The notes under the pieces are model-generated. The model made no database searches, had not been told where the DNA came from, and saw nothing but the letters and a program-made list of their open reading frames with translations. 64,000 nt of DNA from Fundidesulfovibrio terrae (GTDB taxonomy: Bacteria; Desulfobacterota; Desulfovibrionia; Desulfovibrionales; Desulfovibrionaceae): contig NZ_JAKZFS010000001.1 in NCBI RefSeq assembly GCF_022808915.1, positions 1,442,644 to 1,506,643 of the forward strand. The letters run 5' to 3'. Positions 1-9,864 of this stretch are shown here, in pieces. The translations under genes and the position numbers were made by a program. Numbering within the stretch: the first letter of the stretch is position 1; each line of letters starts with the position of its first letter.

Positions 1-1
1 G

Positions 2-277
2 GAAAAGGTCACGGTCCTGTGGTCGCAGCCCGTGAAGGTGTATCTCGAGCAGGGCAACGTGCCCCACGGCTGGGGCTGGGTGGTGCTTCTCGGCAAGGGT
101 GACTTCCTGAACTTCCTGGGAATCGTCCTGCTCGCGGGGCTGACCATCATTGCCTACATCCCGCTTATTCCCGCGTTCCTGAAGAAGGGCGACACGAAGT
201 TCGCAGTCATCGCCTTGCTCGAAGTGCTGGTGCTCGCCCTGGCGGCCTCCGGCCTCGTGGCCAGCGGCGGACACTAG
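2..277 (+). CDS. C-terminal part of a small membrane protein (5' end outside window)
   Basis: The reading frame is already open at the first bases, so the gene starts before the window. The visible 91 residues hold a short soluble stretch and then two hydrophobic segments, one around FLGIVLLAGLTIIAYIPLIP and one around VIALLEVLVLALAASGLV, joined by a short charged loop (KKGDTK). The chain ends in GGH. This suggests a small inner-membrane protein with two membrane spans. I do not recognise a named family. It stops 13 bases before the signalling operon and may be its upstream neighbour in the same transcript. Confidence 0.6.
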   Translation, partial: EKVTVLWSQPVKVYLEQGNVPHGWGWVVLLGKGDFLNFLGIVLLAGLTIIAYIPLIPAFLKKGDTKFAVIALLEVLVLALAASGLVASGGH

Positions 278-290
278 GAGACACGGCCCC

Positions 291-1450
<1,160 letters not shown>

Positions 1451-1454
<4 letters not shown>

Positions 1455-1807
1455 GAACCAAGCGCGTGCTCATCCCGCTTTTCAAGGACGAGGTGGCCCC
1501 CCGGTTCGACCTGGCCGCCGAGGCCCTGCTGGCCGAAGTCTCCCCCGAGGGAGGGATCGCGGTCCAGGATTCCCTGCTCCTCCAGCCTTCGGCCGACGGA
1601 TTGTGCGACCTGGTGCTCAGAAAGGACGTGGATGTGGTCATCTGCGGTGGAATCGAGGAGAAATATTACCATTATCTGCGCTGGAAACGTGTCGAGGTGC
1701 TGGACAACGTAGCCGCCAGGGCTCAAGCTGCCTTGGAACGCTACGCCAAGGGTTCGCTCAAGGCGGGCGACATCCTCTTCGCCATGGAGGAAGCGCATGC
1801 TCGGTGA
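1451..1807 (+). CDS. NifX/NafY-like dinitrogenase cofactor-domain protein
   Basis: 118 residues from a GTG that overlaps the upstream stop (CTGTGA). The opening KRVLIPLFKDEVAPRFDLA and the later DVVICGGIEEKYYHYL follow the pattern of the Nitro_FeMo-Co (NifX/NifB C-terminal) domain, in which a small alpha/beta fold binds metal cofactors or ligands. No other nitrogen-fixation gene is visible here and the gene sits inside a two-component operon, so a sensory or carrier role is more likely than cofactor assembly; that is inference. It overlaps the kinase start at 1797 by eleven bases, which suggests translational coupling. Confidence 0.7.
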
Positions 1808-3527
1808 CATCTTCACCCGGCATTTCCGGGATCTCCACACCAGCGACGACGCGATCTCGCCCGAGCGCTACGACACGCTCAAGCGCAAGATCGTCGGCCT
1901 TATGGCCGTGGTCACGCTCCTGCCGCTTCTGCTCATGGCGGGAATCAACTTCACCGAATTTCAGTCCACCATGTCACGCGAGGTGCAAAACCCGCTTCGC
2001 GTGCTCCTGGGCAAGACCCGCAACACCATCGATCTGTTCCTGGCCGAGCGGACCTCAACCGTGGCCTTCATCGCCCAGGCGTACAGCTTCCAGGAGCTCT
2101 CCGACGAGCGCAACCTGGGGCGCATCTTCCGAGTGATGCGCAAGGAGTTCGAAGGCTTCGTGGACCTCGGGCTCATCGACGCCCAGGGACATCAGGTCAG
2201 CTACGTGGGGCCCTACGACCTCAAGGGCCGGGACTACTCCGGGCAGGACTGGTTCGCCCAGGTGCGGGTCAACGGCAAATACATCTCCGACGTGTTCCTC
2301 GGATTCCGCAACCTGCCCCACGTGGTCATCGCCATGCAGCACATCTCGGAGTCCGGCGAGACCTGGATCCTGCGGGCCACCCTGGACACCAGGCAGTTCG
2401 ACAAGATCATCTCGGCCATGGGGCTTGAACCGGGCTCGGACGCCTTCCTGGTCAACCGCAAGGGCGTGTTGCAGACCGGCTCCTACCTGTACGGCAACGT
2501 GCTGGAGAAGTGCCCGCTGCCGCTGCCGCCGGTCTCCTTCGAGGCCCAGGTGGTCCCGGCCACGGACCCCAGCGGACGAGAACTCTACCTGAGTTACGCC
2601 TACTTCCCCAACACCGATCTGGTCATCATGGCCGCCAAACCCAAGGTGGGCGCGCTTACCGCCTGGTACAACCTGCGCGGGGACCTGCTGGTGGTCTTCC
2701 TGGCCGGAGTGGTGGCCATCTTCTTCGTGGTGTCCAAGTTCACCGGGCTTCTGCTCAACCGCATGCGCGAATCCGAGGAGCGGCGCGCCCTGGCCTTCAG
2801 GCAGGTGGAACACGCCCAGAAGCTTTCCTCCATCGGACGCCTGGCCGCGGGCGTGGCCCACGAGATCAACAACCCCCTGGCCATCATCAATGAGAAGGCC
2901 GGGCTCATGAAGGACCTGCTCGGGCTCCAGGAAGACTTCCCCGGCAAGTCCAAGTTCGGGACGCAGGTTGAGGCCATCATCAAGGCGGTGGAGCGCTGCC
3001 GGGGCATCACCCACCGCATGCTCGGCTTCGCCCGGCGCATGGACGTGAAGATCGAGGGACTCAACCTGAACGAGGTCATCGAGGAGACGTCGGGGTTCCT
3101 GGCCCGAGAGGCCGAGCACCGCAACGTCACCCTGTCCCTCGACCTCAACCCGGAGCTGAGCCGCATCGAATCCGACCGGGGCCAGCTCCAGCAGGTGATC
3201 CTGAACATCTTAAACAACGCCCTGGCCGCCATTCCCGACCGGGGGCAGATCACGGTGAAGACCTGGAACCAGGACCGCGAGCACGTGGGCCTGTCCATCC
3301 AGGACAACGGCTGCGGCATGTCCGAGGACACCCTCAAGTGCATTTTCGAGCCTTTCTTCACCACCAAGCGCGGCAAAGGCACCGGGCTTGGGCTTTCCAT
3401 CACCTACGGCATCATCAAACGGCTCGGCGGCGAAGTGTCCGTGCACAGCCAGGAACAGGTGGGGTCCACGTTCACCGTGACCCTGCCCGTGATGGCTCCC
3501 CCGTCGGCGGCCGTGGAGGCTCAGTGA
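1797..3527 (+). CDS. Membrane sensor histidine kinase with extracytoplasmic Cache-type domain
   Basis: 576 residues. A first membrane span (about 32-52) is followed by about 240 periplasmic residues with Cache-like features (DYSGQDWFAQV, GKYISDVFLGFRNLPH) and a second span near 295-315. A short cytoplasmic linker then leads to a complete kinase core: H-box GVAHEINNPLA, N-box ILNILNNALAAI, G1 DNGCGM, F-box FEPFFTTK and G2 GKGTGLGLSI. The histidine belongs to the HEINNP class common in Desulfovibrio. It probably senses a small ligand outside the membrane and passes phosphate to the receivers encoded directly downstream. It overlaps the NifX-like gene upstream. Confidence 0.9.
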   Translation: MLGDIFTRHFRDLHTSDDAISPERYDTLKRKIVGLMAVVTLLPLLLMAGINFTEFQSTMSREVQNPLRVLLGKTRNTIDLFLAERTSTVAFIAQAYSFQELSDERNLGRIFRVMRKEFEGFVDLGLIDAQGHQVSYVGPYDLKGRDYSGQDWFAQVRVNGKYISDVFLGFRNLPHVVIAMQHISESGETWILRATLDTRQFDKIISAMGLEPGSDAFLVNRKGVLQTGSYLYGNVLEKCPLPLPPVSFEAQVVPATDPSGRELYLSYAYFPNTDLVIMAAKPKVGALTAWYNLRGDLLVVFLAGVVAIFFVVSKFTGLLLNRMRESEERRALAFRQVEHAQKLSSIGRLAAGVAHEINNPLAIINEKAGLMKDLLGLQEDFPGKSKFGTQVEAIIKAVERCRGITHRMLGFARRMDVKIEGLNLNEVIEETSGFLAREAEHRNVTLSLDLNPELSRIESDRGQLQQVILNILNNALAAIPDRGQITVKTWNQDREHVGLSIQDNGCGMSEDTLKCIFEPFFTTKRGKGTGLGLSITYGIIKRLGGEVSVHSQEQVGSTFTVTLPVMAPPSAAVEAQ

Positions 3528-3529
3528 CC

Positions 3530-3904
3530 ATGAAGGACTGGAACATCCTGCTCGTGGACGACGAAGAGGAGTTCGTCCAGACCCTGTGCGAACGCCTGGA
3601 CCTCCGGGGACTCGCCTGCCGGGTGGCCCTGGACGGCGAGGCGGGACTCAAGATGATGGACGAGGCCGAACCGGACGTGGTGGTCCTGGACATGTTCATG
3701 CCCGGGCTCAAGGGGTTGGAGGTGCTGAAGCTCATCCGGCAGCGCCACCCCAAGGTCCAGGTGATCCTGCTCACCGGGCAGGGGGCCACCAAGGACGGCA
3801 TGGACGGCATGAAGCTCGGAGCCTTCGACTACATGATCAAACCTCTCTCCATCGATGACCTCACGGCCAAAATCGCCGAGGCCGTCAAGACGGCGAGGGC
3901 CTAG
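3530..3904 (+). CDS. Single-domain response regulator (receiver only)
   Basis: 124 residues forming one CheY-like receiver. Acidic pocket DDE (10-12), phospho-acceptor Asp54 (VVVLDMFMPG), Thr82 and Lys104 (MIKPL) are all present, so it should be phosphorylatable. There is no output domain. The ATG at 3530 has a GGAGG about eleven bases upstream; a GTG at 3524 overlapping the kinase stop is an alternative start. It is probably the direct partner of the membrane kinase that ends three bases earlier, passing phosphate on or acting through protein contacts. Confidence 0.9.
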   Translation: MKDWNILLVDDEEEFVQTLCERLDLRGLACRVALDGEAGLKMMDEAEPDVVVLDMFMPGLKGLEVLKLIRQRHPKVQVILLTGQGATKDGMDGMKLGAFDYMIKPLSIDDLTAKIAEAVKTARA

Positions 3905-3912
3905 GAAACACC

Positions 3913-4569
3913 ATGAACAAGGCCAGATTCATGGGCCGCATGGCCGCCACCGTGAGCCACGATCTCTGCAACGTGCTGGCCACCATCCAGCAGGCTTCGG
4001 GGCTGCTGGCGGACTACCTGGCCCTGTCGCGCAAGGAGACGCTCAAGTCCATGGGGATTCGGCCCAAGTTCAAGTACAACGACAAGTTCGAGGAGATCAT
4101 CGCCCAGGTGCAGGCCCAGGTGAACCGGGGGCAGGACATGTGCGACCAGTTGAGCCGGCTGGCCCACTCCCCGGACGAGGGCCAGGACAGCGCCGATCTG
4201 GCCCAGGCGGTGGAGCTTCTGGTGAAGCTGTCGAGCCGGGTGGCCAAGAAGCACAAGGTGAGGCTCCTGGTGATGCCGGCGCCCATGTGCTGCAGGGCCA
4301 AGGTGAATCTGGTGGAGGTGCTGGCGGGCCTGGAGGCGGCGCTCCTGGCGATCGCCAGGGAATGCCGGGAAGGGCAGGGCGACATCGTGTTCGCCCCCGG
4401 CGGCGGCGAGGGATGCGTGCACGTGGATATTCTTTGCCAGGCCCTGGGCCAGGGTGACTGCGAGTCCCTGGCCGGGTCCCTGTGCAGCGGCGGGTCCGGC
4501 CCGTACAAGGCCGAGGCCGTTCAAGGCGGGGTGCGCCTGGTTTTCGAACAAGCCGGGTGTCAGGCGTAA
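3913..4569 (+). CDS. Histidine-kinase-like dimerisation/phosphotransfer protein with decayed ATPase domain
   Basis: 218 residues. The N-terminus (MGRMAATVSHDLCNVLATI, His16) looks like a kinase H-box on a helical dimerisation domain, running to about residue 100 with a second long helix (QVNRGQDMCDQLSRLAHS). The remaining 110 residues sit where the ATPase domain should be, but no N-box asparagine, DxGxG or GxGLGL motif can be seen. This is the architecture of histidine phosphotransferases such as ChpT, which kept the dimerisation domain and lost ATP hydrolysis. It lies between two receivers, which fits a phosphate shuttle. The function is inferred. Confidence 0.65.
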   Translation: MNKARFMGRMAATVSHDLCNVLATIQQASGLLADYLALSRKETLKSMGIRPKFKYNDKFEEIIAQVQAQVNRGQDMCDQLSRLAHSPDEGQDSADLAQAVELLVKLSSRVAKKHKVRLLVMPAPMCCRAKVNLVEVLAGLEAALLAIARECREGQGDIVFAPGGGEGCVHVDILCQALGQGDCESLAGSLCSGGSGPYKAEAVQGGVRLVFEQAGCQA

Positions 4570-4612
4570 TCGAGTGGGGCGCATACGCGCCAAACGTTGG
4601 AAGGAGACGGTA

Positions 4613-5062
4613 ATGAACAAAATCAAGCTGCTTCTCGTGGACGATGAAGAGAACTTCGTCAACACCCTGGCCGAGCGCATGAAGATGCGCGACGTGCCCT
4701 CCAAGGTGGTCTATTCCGGCGAAGCCGCACTGGACGTGGTCAAGACCCAGGAGCCCGACGTCATGGTTCTGGACTTGCGCATGCCCGGCATCGACGGCAT
4801 GGAGGTGCTGCGCAAGGTGCGCGCCACCAACCCCAAGGTGCAGATCATCATCCTCACCGGCCACGGCACGGACCTGGACGAGGAAGAGGCCCGCAAGCTG
4901 GGCGCTTTCCACTACCACAAGAAGCCCATCGACATCGACGAGCTGCTGGGCACGGTGAAGAAAGCCTACCGCCAGCGCATCGAGGATGCCATGGTCGTGG
5001 CGGCCCTGGCCGAGGAAGGCGATTTCGAGTCGGCCCAGAAGGTGCTCGACGAGGACAAATAA
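4613..5062 (+). CDS. Single-domain response regulator with C-terminal extension
   Basis: 149 residues from an ATG preceded by AAGGAG. It is a complete CheY-like receiver (DDE at 10-12, Asp54 in VMVLDLRMPG, Thr82, Lys104 in YHKKPID), followed by about 30 residues (IEDAMVVAALAEEGDFESAQKVLDEDK) with no known output motif. It is very similar in style to the receiver at 3530 and may be a paralogue arising within the operon. A DNA-binding domain is absent. Confidence 0.9.
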   Translation: MNKIKLLLVDDEENFVNTLAERMKMRDVPSKVVYSGEAALDVVKTQEPDVMVLDLRMPGIDGMEVLRKVRATNPKVQIIILTGHGTDLDEEEARKLGAFHYHKKPIDIDELLGTVKKAYRQRIEDAMVVAALAEEGDFESAQKVLDEDK

Positions 5063-5075
5063 CGCGGAGGGGGCC

Positions 5076-6182
5076 ATGCGCCCCAAGACCCTGCTCATCG
5101 ACGATGAGCACGACTTCGTCCGGCTGTTGGCCACGCGCCTGGAGGCCCGGGATTTCCCGGTTCTGACGGCCTTTGACGCCTCGCAGGGCCTGGGGCTCGT
5201 GGAGAGCCAGGCCCCGCCGGTGGTGGTGCTGGACGTGAACCTGCCGGATCGCAGCGGCCTGGAGGTGCTCCGCGAGATCAAGGAGCGCTGGCCGCTGGTC
5301 CAGGTGGTGATGCTCACGGGGCAGGCCGACGTGGCCACGGCCGTCACGGGCATGAAGCTCGGGGCCATGGACTACCTGGTCAAGCCCGTGGACATCGACC
5401 CGCTGGTGCGGGTTCTGGAGCGCGCCGGTTCCCGCAGGCTGGACCAGGAGGAAAGCCTGCGAATGATCGAGACGGGCAAGCTGGCGGCCCTCGGGCGGCT
5501 GGCCGAGGGCGTGGCCCACGAGATCAACAACCCGGTGAACACCATGATGCAGAAGGCCCAGTGGGCCCAGGAGCTGCTCGAGGATTTCGATTACAGCCCA
5601 AGCGACGACACCCTGCCCGAGGTGCGCGCGGAGCTCGAGGCCATCGTGCGCCAGGCCCGGCGCTGCCGGGACATCGTGGCCAAGCTCATGAGCCTGGGCG
5701 GGCGCGTGGACCCTCGAGCGGGCGAGTTCGATCCCCGGGACGCGGTGCGCGCGGTGCTGGAAGGCGTGCGCGAGCGGGCAGCCTCCCTGGGCGTGCGGCT
5801 CGAAACCCGCTTCGATGCGGACGTGGCCCAGGCGCTCCTGCCGCGCGCCGAGATAGAGCAGGTGCTGCGCCATCTGGCGGACAACGCCCTGGACGCCATG
5901 GCTTCCGGGGGCGGGATTCTCACCGTGACCGTGCGCGACCAGGAAGCGTCCTCGGTGCGCATCGAGGTGGCGGACATGGGCTGCGGCGTGTCCCCTGGCA
6001 TCGAGGACCGCCTTTTCGAACCCTTCTTTTCCACCAAGGACGTGGGTCAGGGCTCTGGCCTGGGCCTGTCCATCTGCCACGGCATCCTGAAATCGTTGGG
6101 CGGCGACGTCACCTTCGTGCGCCCGGACGGCCCCGGGGCCGTGTTCGCCGTGACCCTGCCGATCGGCCCCTCGCGCGCCTGA
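5076..6182 (+). CDS. Hybrid receiver-histidine kinase (soluble)
   Basis: 368 residues from an ATG preceded by GCGGAGG. An N-terminal receiver (acidic DDE at 9-11, Asp53 in VVVLDVNLPD, Thr81, Lys103) is followed by a kinase core with His148 (GVAHEINNPV), an N-box (LADNALDAMAS), DMGCGVS and GQGSGLGLSI. No membrane span is present. Receiver-first hybrids usually let an upstream kinase control the activity of the second kinase, so this gene would sit below the membrane kinase in the cascade. It is the last gene of the plus-strand signalling operon; a hairpin repeat follows the stop by eleven bases. Confidence 0.9.
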   Translation: MRPKTLLIDDEHDFVRLLATRLEARDFPVLTAFDASQGLGLVESQAPPVVVLDVNLPDRSGLEVLREIKERWPLVQVVMLTGQADVATAVTGMKLGAMDYLVKPVDIDPLVRVLERAGSRRLDQEESLRMIETGKLAALGRLAEGVAHEINNPVNTMMQKAQWAQELLEDFDYSPSDDTLPEVRAELEAIVRQARRCRDIVAKLMSLGGRVDPRAGEFDPRDAVRAVLEGVRERAASLGVRLETRFDADVAQALLPRAEIEQVLRHLADNALDAMASGGGILTVTVRDQEASSVRIEVADMGCGVSPGIEDRLFEPFFSTKDVGQGSGLGLSICHGILKSLGGDVTFVRPDGPGAVFAVTLPIGPSRA

Positions 6183-6193
6183 CGCCCCTATAC

Positions 6194-6238
6194 GGGATTC
6201 CAAAGGGACTTGTCTCTTTGGCCGCCGGAGGCTTCCCC
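6194..6238. repeat. Dispersed GC-rich hairpin repeat, copy 1
   Basis: The unit reads GGATTCCAAAGGG, short loop, TCTTTGG, then CCGCCGGAGGC. The AAAGGGAC/GTCTCTTT arms form a hairpin. It lies between two convergent genes. Related copies occur at 14969, 21462, 23372, 45261, 45556 and 62009. Confidence 0.8.
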
Positions 6239-6259
6239 CGTCCGCCTTTCCTTGCCCCT

Positions 6260-7198
6260 CTATCCTCCCGGTCCGCCTAGAGCCGCTATCACTTCTTCCC
6301 CGTCTTCCATGGCCCCCAGGTCGGTCTCGGTCATTCCGGACAGGGTCCAGGAGGGGCGTCCGGTCACGGCCTGGCAGACCGCGTCCAGCAGGGCCAGCTC
6401 GCGGCGGACCTGGTCAGGGTGGGGCAGGGAGACGCGCGCTCCCTGGGCCATCATGATCTCGAAGCTGGACTTGGCCAGGGCGTCGTGGAAATCCCGGGCG
6501 CGCCTGAGCAGCGTGGTGAGTTCGAAGTATTTGGCGCCCAGGCGGTCCATGGCGGGTGCGTCCGGGGGCAGGGCGCTAAGGTACCCGACGGTCCAGTCCA
6601 GCAGCTCGAGCAGGCCTTCCTCGGTGGCGCTTGCCAACAGGGCGGCCAGGAAGGCCGTGCGGTCCGGCGTCCAGTCCAGGCGGCAGTGCCTGAGGCGGGA
6701 TTTGATCTCCCATCCCGTCAGCCCTGGCGGGGCGGATGAGCCGGCTTGGTCCTCCCGGGCGGGAAAGCGATCTTCGACGGTCCGCGCCAGCAGGCGCGGG
6801 GGCGTGTGCGCGAGGCGCAGGCGCGAGACGAAAGCCCGGGCTTGGCCCGGTTCCAGGGTGATGGACACGCACTCGCCTCCGGGCAGGATGGCCGCGGCCG
6901 CGCAACAACCGTCCTCCACCGTATCCGCGACGCGGGCCGCTTCCTCGGGTGAGCAGGCGGCCTCCTCGATTATGGGTTCGAGCCGCGCCAGCTGGGCGTC
7001 GCTCGGGAAAAGCAGCAGCCCGGCCAGGGTGGTCGCGTCGGGACTGTCCGGCTCGGCCAGGATGCCCCGGAGTCCGCCCGCCGTGCCCTCCCCGTGGGTG
7101 GAGGCGGCGAATTCGAGGATGGAGGCGTCCTGCTCGAGGCCCTTCGAGAGCAGACGCGCGAGGGCCTGGGCAAGACGAGGAACGTGCTCCCCGCTCAT
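6260..7198 (-). CDS. Hypothetical protein, partner of a solute-binding protein
   Basis: 312 residues with no signal peptide, no membrane span and no motif I recognise. Composition is rich in Ala, Leu and Glu, suggesting a largely helical cytoplasmic protein. Its start overlaps the stop of the upstream periplasmic-binding-protein gene by four bases (7195-7198), so the two are very probably co-translated. No function can be assigned. Confidence 0.7.
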   Translation of the reverse strand: MSGEHVPRLAQALARLLSKGLEQDASILEFAASTHGEGTAGGLRGILAEPDSPDATTLAGLLLFPSDAQLARLEPIIEEAACSPEEAARVADTVEDGCCAAAAILPGGECVSITLEPGQARAFVSRLRLAHTPPRLLARTVEDRFPAREDQAGSSAPPGLTGWEIKSRLRHCRLDWTPDRTAFLAALLASATEEGLLELLDWTVGYLSALPPDAPAMDRLGAKYFELTTLLRRARDFHDALAKSSFEIMMAQGARVSLPHPDQVRRELALLDAVCQAVTGRPSWTLSGMTETDLGAMEDGEEVIAALGGPGG

Positions 7199-7953
7199 CG
7201 GGCGCGTCGGGGGACGACCCCCAGCTTCGTGATGGCCGCGTTGATGCGCTGGATGGTCTCGTCGCCGGTGGCCTTGCTGAACATGAGATAGCGGGTGTTG
7301 CCTTTGGGAAGGTCGCTTAAGGGGAGCTGGACGATGTCGTCCGGGGCGAGTCCTGCCAGGCAGGCCAACGTGTTGGCTTCCTCGGGGTTGACCAGCATGT
7401 AGTCGAAGCGTCGCGCTGCGAGCATCCGCATGAGCTGCTCCTGCGACCCCTGCACGCGCATGGGCGGGATGGGCATCGCCGCGAGCAGGGCATCCGTTTT
7501 GGGGCCGTAGGAGAACGATTCGATGATCCCCAGGGTGAGGTCCTTTTCCGTGGCAAGCCGCGTGAAGGTCGACGTGGCGGCGGGCGGCTGCTTGCCGGAC
7601 TTGAGGAACACGGCCAGCATGGGCATGTCCTGGTAGATGGGGAGGCTGAACTTGTAGAGCCGCTCACGCTCGGGGGTCTTGAACCAGCCCACGGCGCAGG
7701 CTGAAGTCTCTCCGGTGGCGAGCTCCTGGAGAATCCGGCGCGCGGGCATGGACTGGAACTCGAATTCCAGGCCGGCTTCCGTGAGAATCTCGCGGGTCCG
7801 GTGGATGAGAAAGCCGCTGGGTTGTGCTTCGAGGGTGGCGTAGTAGGGCGGGCGCTCGAAGTAGTAGACCTTGAGCGGGCCTGACAGGGCCAGCCTGGGC
7901 AAGGCGCACACGGCGGCCGATACAGCCAGTAAGGTCAGGATCGCGCGAGGCAT
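7195..7953 (-). CDS. Periplasmic solute-binding protein, amino-acid-type (SBP_bac_3-like)
   Basis: 252 residues from the ATG at 7953; an upstream ATG at 7974 would only lengthen the signal peptide. A signal peptide (PRAILTLLAVSAAVCALPRLALS) is followed by a beta-strand start (GPLKVYYFERPPYY), a GFLIHRTREILTEAGLEFEF segment and a TSACAVGWFKTPERE segment, all in the order seen in family 3 solute-binding proteins. There is no adjacent permease or ATPase, so it may serve an orphan transporter or act as a sensory ligand binder. It overlaps the next gene by four bases. Confidence 0.8.
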   Translation of the reverse strand: MPRAILTLLAVSAAVCALPRLALSGPLKVYYFERPPYYATLEAQPSGFLIHRTREILTEAGLEFEFQSMPARRILQELATGETSACAVGWFKTPERERLYKFSLPIYQDMPMLAVFLKSGKQPPAATSTFTRLATEKDLTLGIIESFSYGPKTDALLAAMPIPPMRVQGSQEQLMRMLAARRFDYMLVNPEEANTLACLAGLAPDDIVQLPLSDLPKGNTRYLMFSKATGDETIQRINAAITKLGVVPRRAR

Positions 7954-8035
7954 GTCCCACTCCTGCCGAAACACTGCGGGATCAAGGCTACTCCGGATTC
8001 ACGCTTTGCGCAAATCCAGGGAGGGCGCGCGCGGC

Positions 8036-8377
8036 TTATTTGGGCAGGGATTTCACGAACAGGTTCAGGTTGCCGAACTTGTCCTTGAACACGTCGCCGG
8101 TGAGGGTCACTTCCTTGTTCTTGTACGTCTGCTGGAAGGCGGAGAGGGCTTCGAGGCTGACGTCCTCGGGGGTCCAGACGGAATAGCTGGTGCCGTCTGC
8201 GGTGACGATCCACAGCCCCTCGCCGTCCTCCTCGCCCACCACCGCGGTGATGGGGGAGTCCTTGGCGATAAGCTGCATGTCGGGCTCGCCCTGGGCCAGG
8301 GCCTGCCCGGCGCAAAACATAAGGATGACGGCTGTGATGGCCGTGAAACGCAAGAAAGCGGCAATGTGACCGTGCAT
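8036..8377 (-). CDS. Small exported protein of unknown function
   Basis: 113 residues: a clear signal peptide (FTAITAVILMFCAGQALAQ, predicted cut after AQA or ALA) and about 80 mature residues rich in beta-forming segments (GLWIVTADGTSYSVW, KEVTLTGDVFKDKFGNLNLFV). The TGDVFKDKFGNLNLFV ending resembles the closing strand of small OB-fold periplasmic proteins, but I cannot name the family. It lies in the minus-strand cluster between the heptose gene and the binding protein. Confidence 0.75.
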   Translation of the reverse strand: MHGHIAAFLRFTAITAVILMFCAGQALAQGEPDMQLIAKDSPITAVVGEEDGEGLWIVTADGTSYSVWTPEDVSLEALSAFQQTYKNKEVTLTGDVFKDKFGNLNLFVKSLPK

Positions 8378-8433
8378 GGCAACCCCTCCGAAACGGGCCG
8401 CGTTTTACGCCTGCAAGTTTTAAGCGTCAAGCT

Positions 8434-8922
8434 TCACAGGCTTTTGATGCGCTCGATGAGAACCGTGGTGGAAAAGCCCGGCAGAAGCGGCAGGCTCTTA
8501 ACCGTTCCCCCGGCGGCCTCAACGGCCTCGCGTCCCACGATGGACGCCACGGGCCAGTCCCCGCCCTTGACCAGCACGTCGGGCAGGACGGCCTCGATGA
8601 GCGCAAGCGGGGTCGGCTCGTCGAACATGGTGACGAAATCCACGCTGGCGAGGCCGGCCAGCACAAGCGCCCTGTCCTCGAAGGGCACCACCGGGCGCGT
8701 GGGCCCCTTGAGCCCCCGCACCGAGGCGTCGGAATTGAGCCCCAGCACCAGGATGTCCCCCAAGGCCCTGGCGCGGGCCAACAGGTCCACGTGGCCGGGG
8801 TGCAGCAGGTCGAAGCAGCCGTTGGTGAAGACCACCTTGCGGCCCGGACGCAGGGGCGCAAGGAGCCCCGGAAGCTCGTCGCGCGGCGCGATCTTGCTCA
8901 GCAAGGACGCGACCGGGCGCAT
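8434..8922 (-). CDS. rfaE2: D-glycero-beta-D-manno-heptose 1-phosphate adenylyltransferase
   Basis: 162 residues, the adenylyltransferase half of HldE as a separate protein. The cytidylyltransferase-type signature FTNGCFDLLHPGHVDLL (HxGH at 41-44), GLNSDASVRGLKGPTRPV and the terminal VKGGDW motif are all present. It charges heptose 1-phosphate with AMP to make ADP-heptose for the inner core of LPS. The epimerase for the following step (hldD) is in the same window at 56561, on the other strand. The kinase half is not visible. Confidence 0.92.
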   Translation of the reverse strand: MRPVASLLSKIAPRDELPGLLAPLRPGRKVVFTNGCFDLLHPGHVDLLARARALGDILVLGLNSDASVRGLKGPTRPVVPFEDRALVLAGLASVDFVTMFDEPTPLALIEAVLPDVLVKGGDWPVASIVGREAVEAAGGTVKSLPLLPGFSTTVLIERIKSL

Positions 8923-8983
8923 CAGGAACCTCCCCGGAGCGCAGGCCAGGCTCGCGCCCGGCGGAAGCGGCGGTCCACGGCCA

Positions 8984-9769
8984 TCAGACCTTCTTCCTCA
9001 GGTTGCGCTCCAGGCCGAAAAGCACCAGCCCCAGCCAGTCCATGGCGAACGTGAGGCGCTCGGTCTCGTCGGCCAGCACTGCTCCGGCGCGCTCCGGGGT
9101 GACGTCCAGGCGCGTGAGCATGCCGGTGTTGGACAGGAAATCCTTGAAGGCGTCCACGTTGTAGGCCGCCAGGAAGACCATGTTGGCCTGCTTCTGGTCG
9201 AGCCTGGCCGCGCGGTTCCTGGCCTCGGCCAGGAGGAGCATGTAGCGGTCGTTGTGGCTGTTGTATTCCTGAAGGTCCTGGTCGTTCAGCCAGTCCGCCG
9301 AGGTCCAGGACTTGTCCTGCTCGAATCCCCGGCAGTGGGGCTCTTGCACCACGAAGAACTGCTCGATCACCTCGCCGTCGGGGCCGGTCTTGGTGGCCCT
9401 GCCGAGAGGATAGGTCCGGCAGGCTCCGGGGCGGCCCGGATAGACCGAGCATCCCTCGCGGGTGACGAAGGGGCAGGGCGAGCCCGGGATGTCGTCTAGC
9501 ATGCGCAGGCGCAGCATGGGGAATCCCGTGTCCGGAGCCTGGGCCACCAGGACGTGGCGGGCGATGAAGTCGCGGCTCGAAAGGCCGAGTCGGGCGCGAA
9601 GGCGCAGCACGTCGTAGGGCGTGAGCATGAGCGAAAGGTCCGAGCAGCAGGCGTTGAAGCAGGGGACCTGGGGGTGGCAGGCGAACTGGAAGCTCTGGCC
9701 GGGCTCAAGCTCCGGCAGGCTCGCCAGGAAGGCCTGGGTGGCGTCGTTGTCGTGTTCGTGTGTGGACAT
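8984..9769 (-). CDS. YkgJ family cysteine cluster protein
   Basis: 261 residues. An N-terminal cysteine set (FACHPQVPCFNACCSDLSLMLTPYDVLRLR) and a second set (SPCPFVTREGCSVYPGRPGACRTYPL) match the YkgJ/CxxCxxCC-type family thought to bind zinc or an iron-sulfur cluster. The last 110 residues are helical and carry no further motif. The substrate is unknown for the family as a whole. The start ATG at 9769 lies about 95 bases from the divergent RsbW-like gene. Confidence 0.85.
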   Translation of the reverse strand: MSTHEHDNDATQAFLASLPELEPGQSFQFACHPQVPCFNACCSDLSLMLTPYDVLRLRARLGLSSRDFIARHVLVAQAPDTGFPMLRLRMLDDIPGSPCPFVTREGCSVYPGRPGACRTYPLGRATKTGPDGEVIEQFFVVQEPHCRGFEQDKSWTSADWLNDQDLQEYNSHNDRYMLLLAEARNRAARLDQKQANMVFLAAYNVDAFKDFLSNTGMLTRLDVTPERAGAVLADETERLTFAMDWLGLVLFGLERNLRKKV

Positions 9770-9864
9770 GATTTCATGACTCTAACACCCGGCCAGCCGC
9801 TTTGAAAACCAGAAAACGGCCTCGTGCGTTGACACCGTGCGGTCTTCATGGAACACAAACAGCC

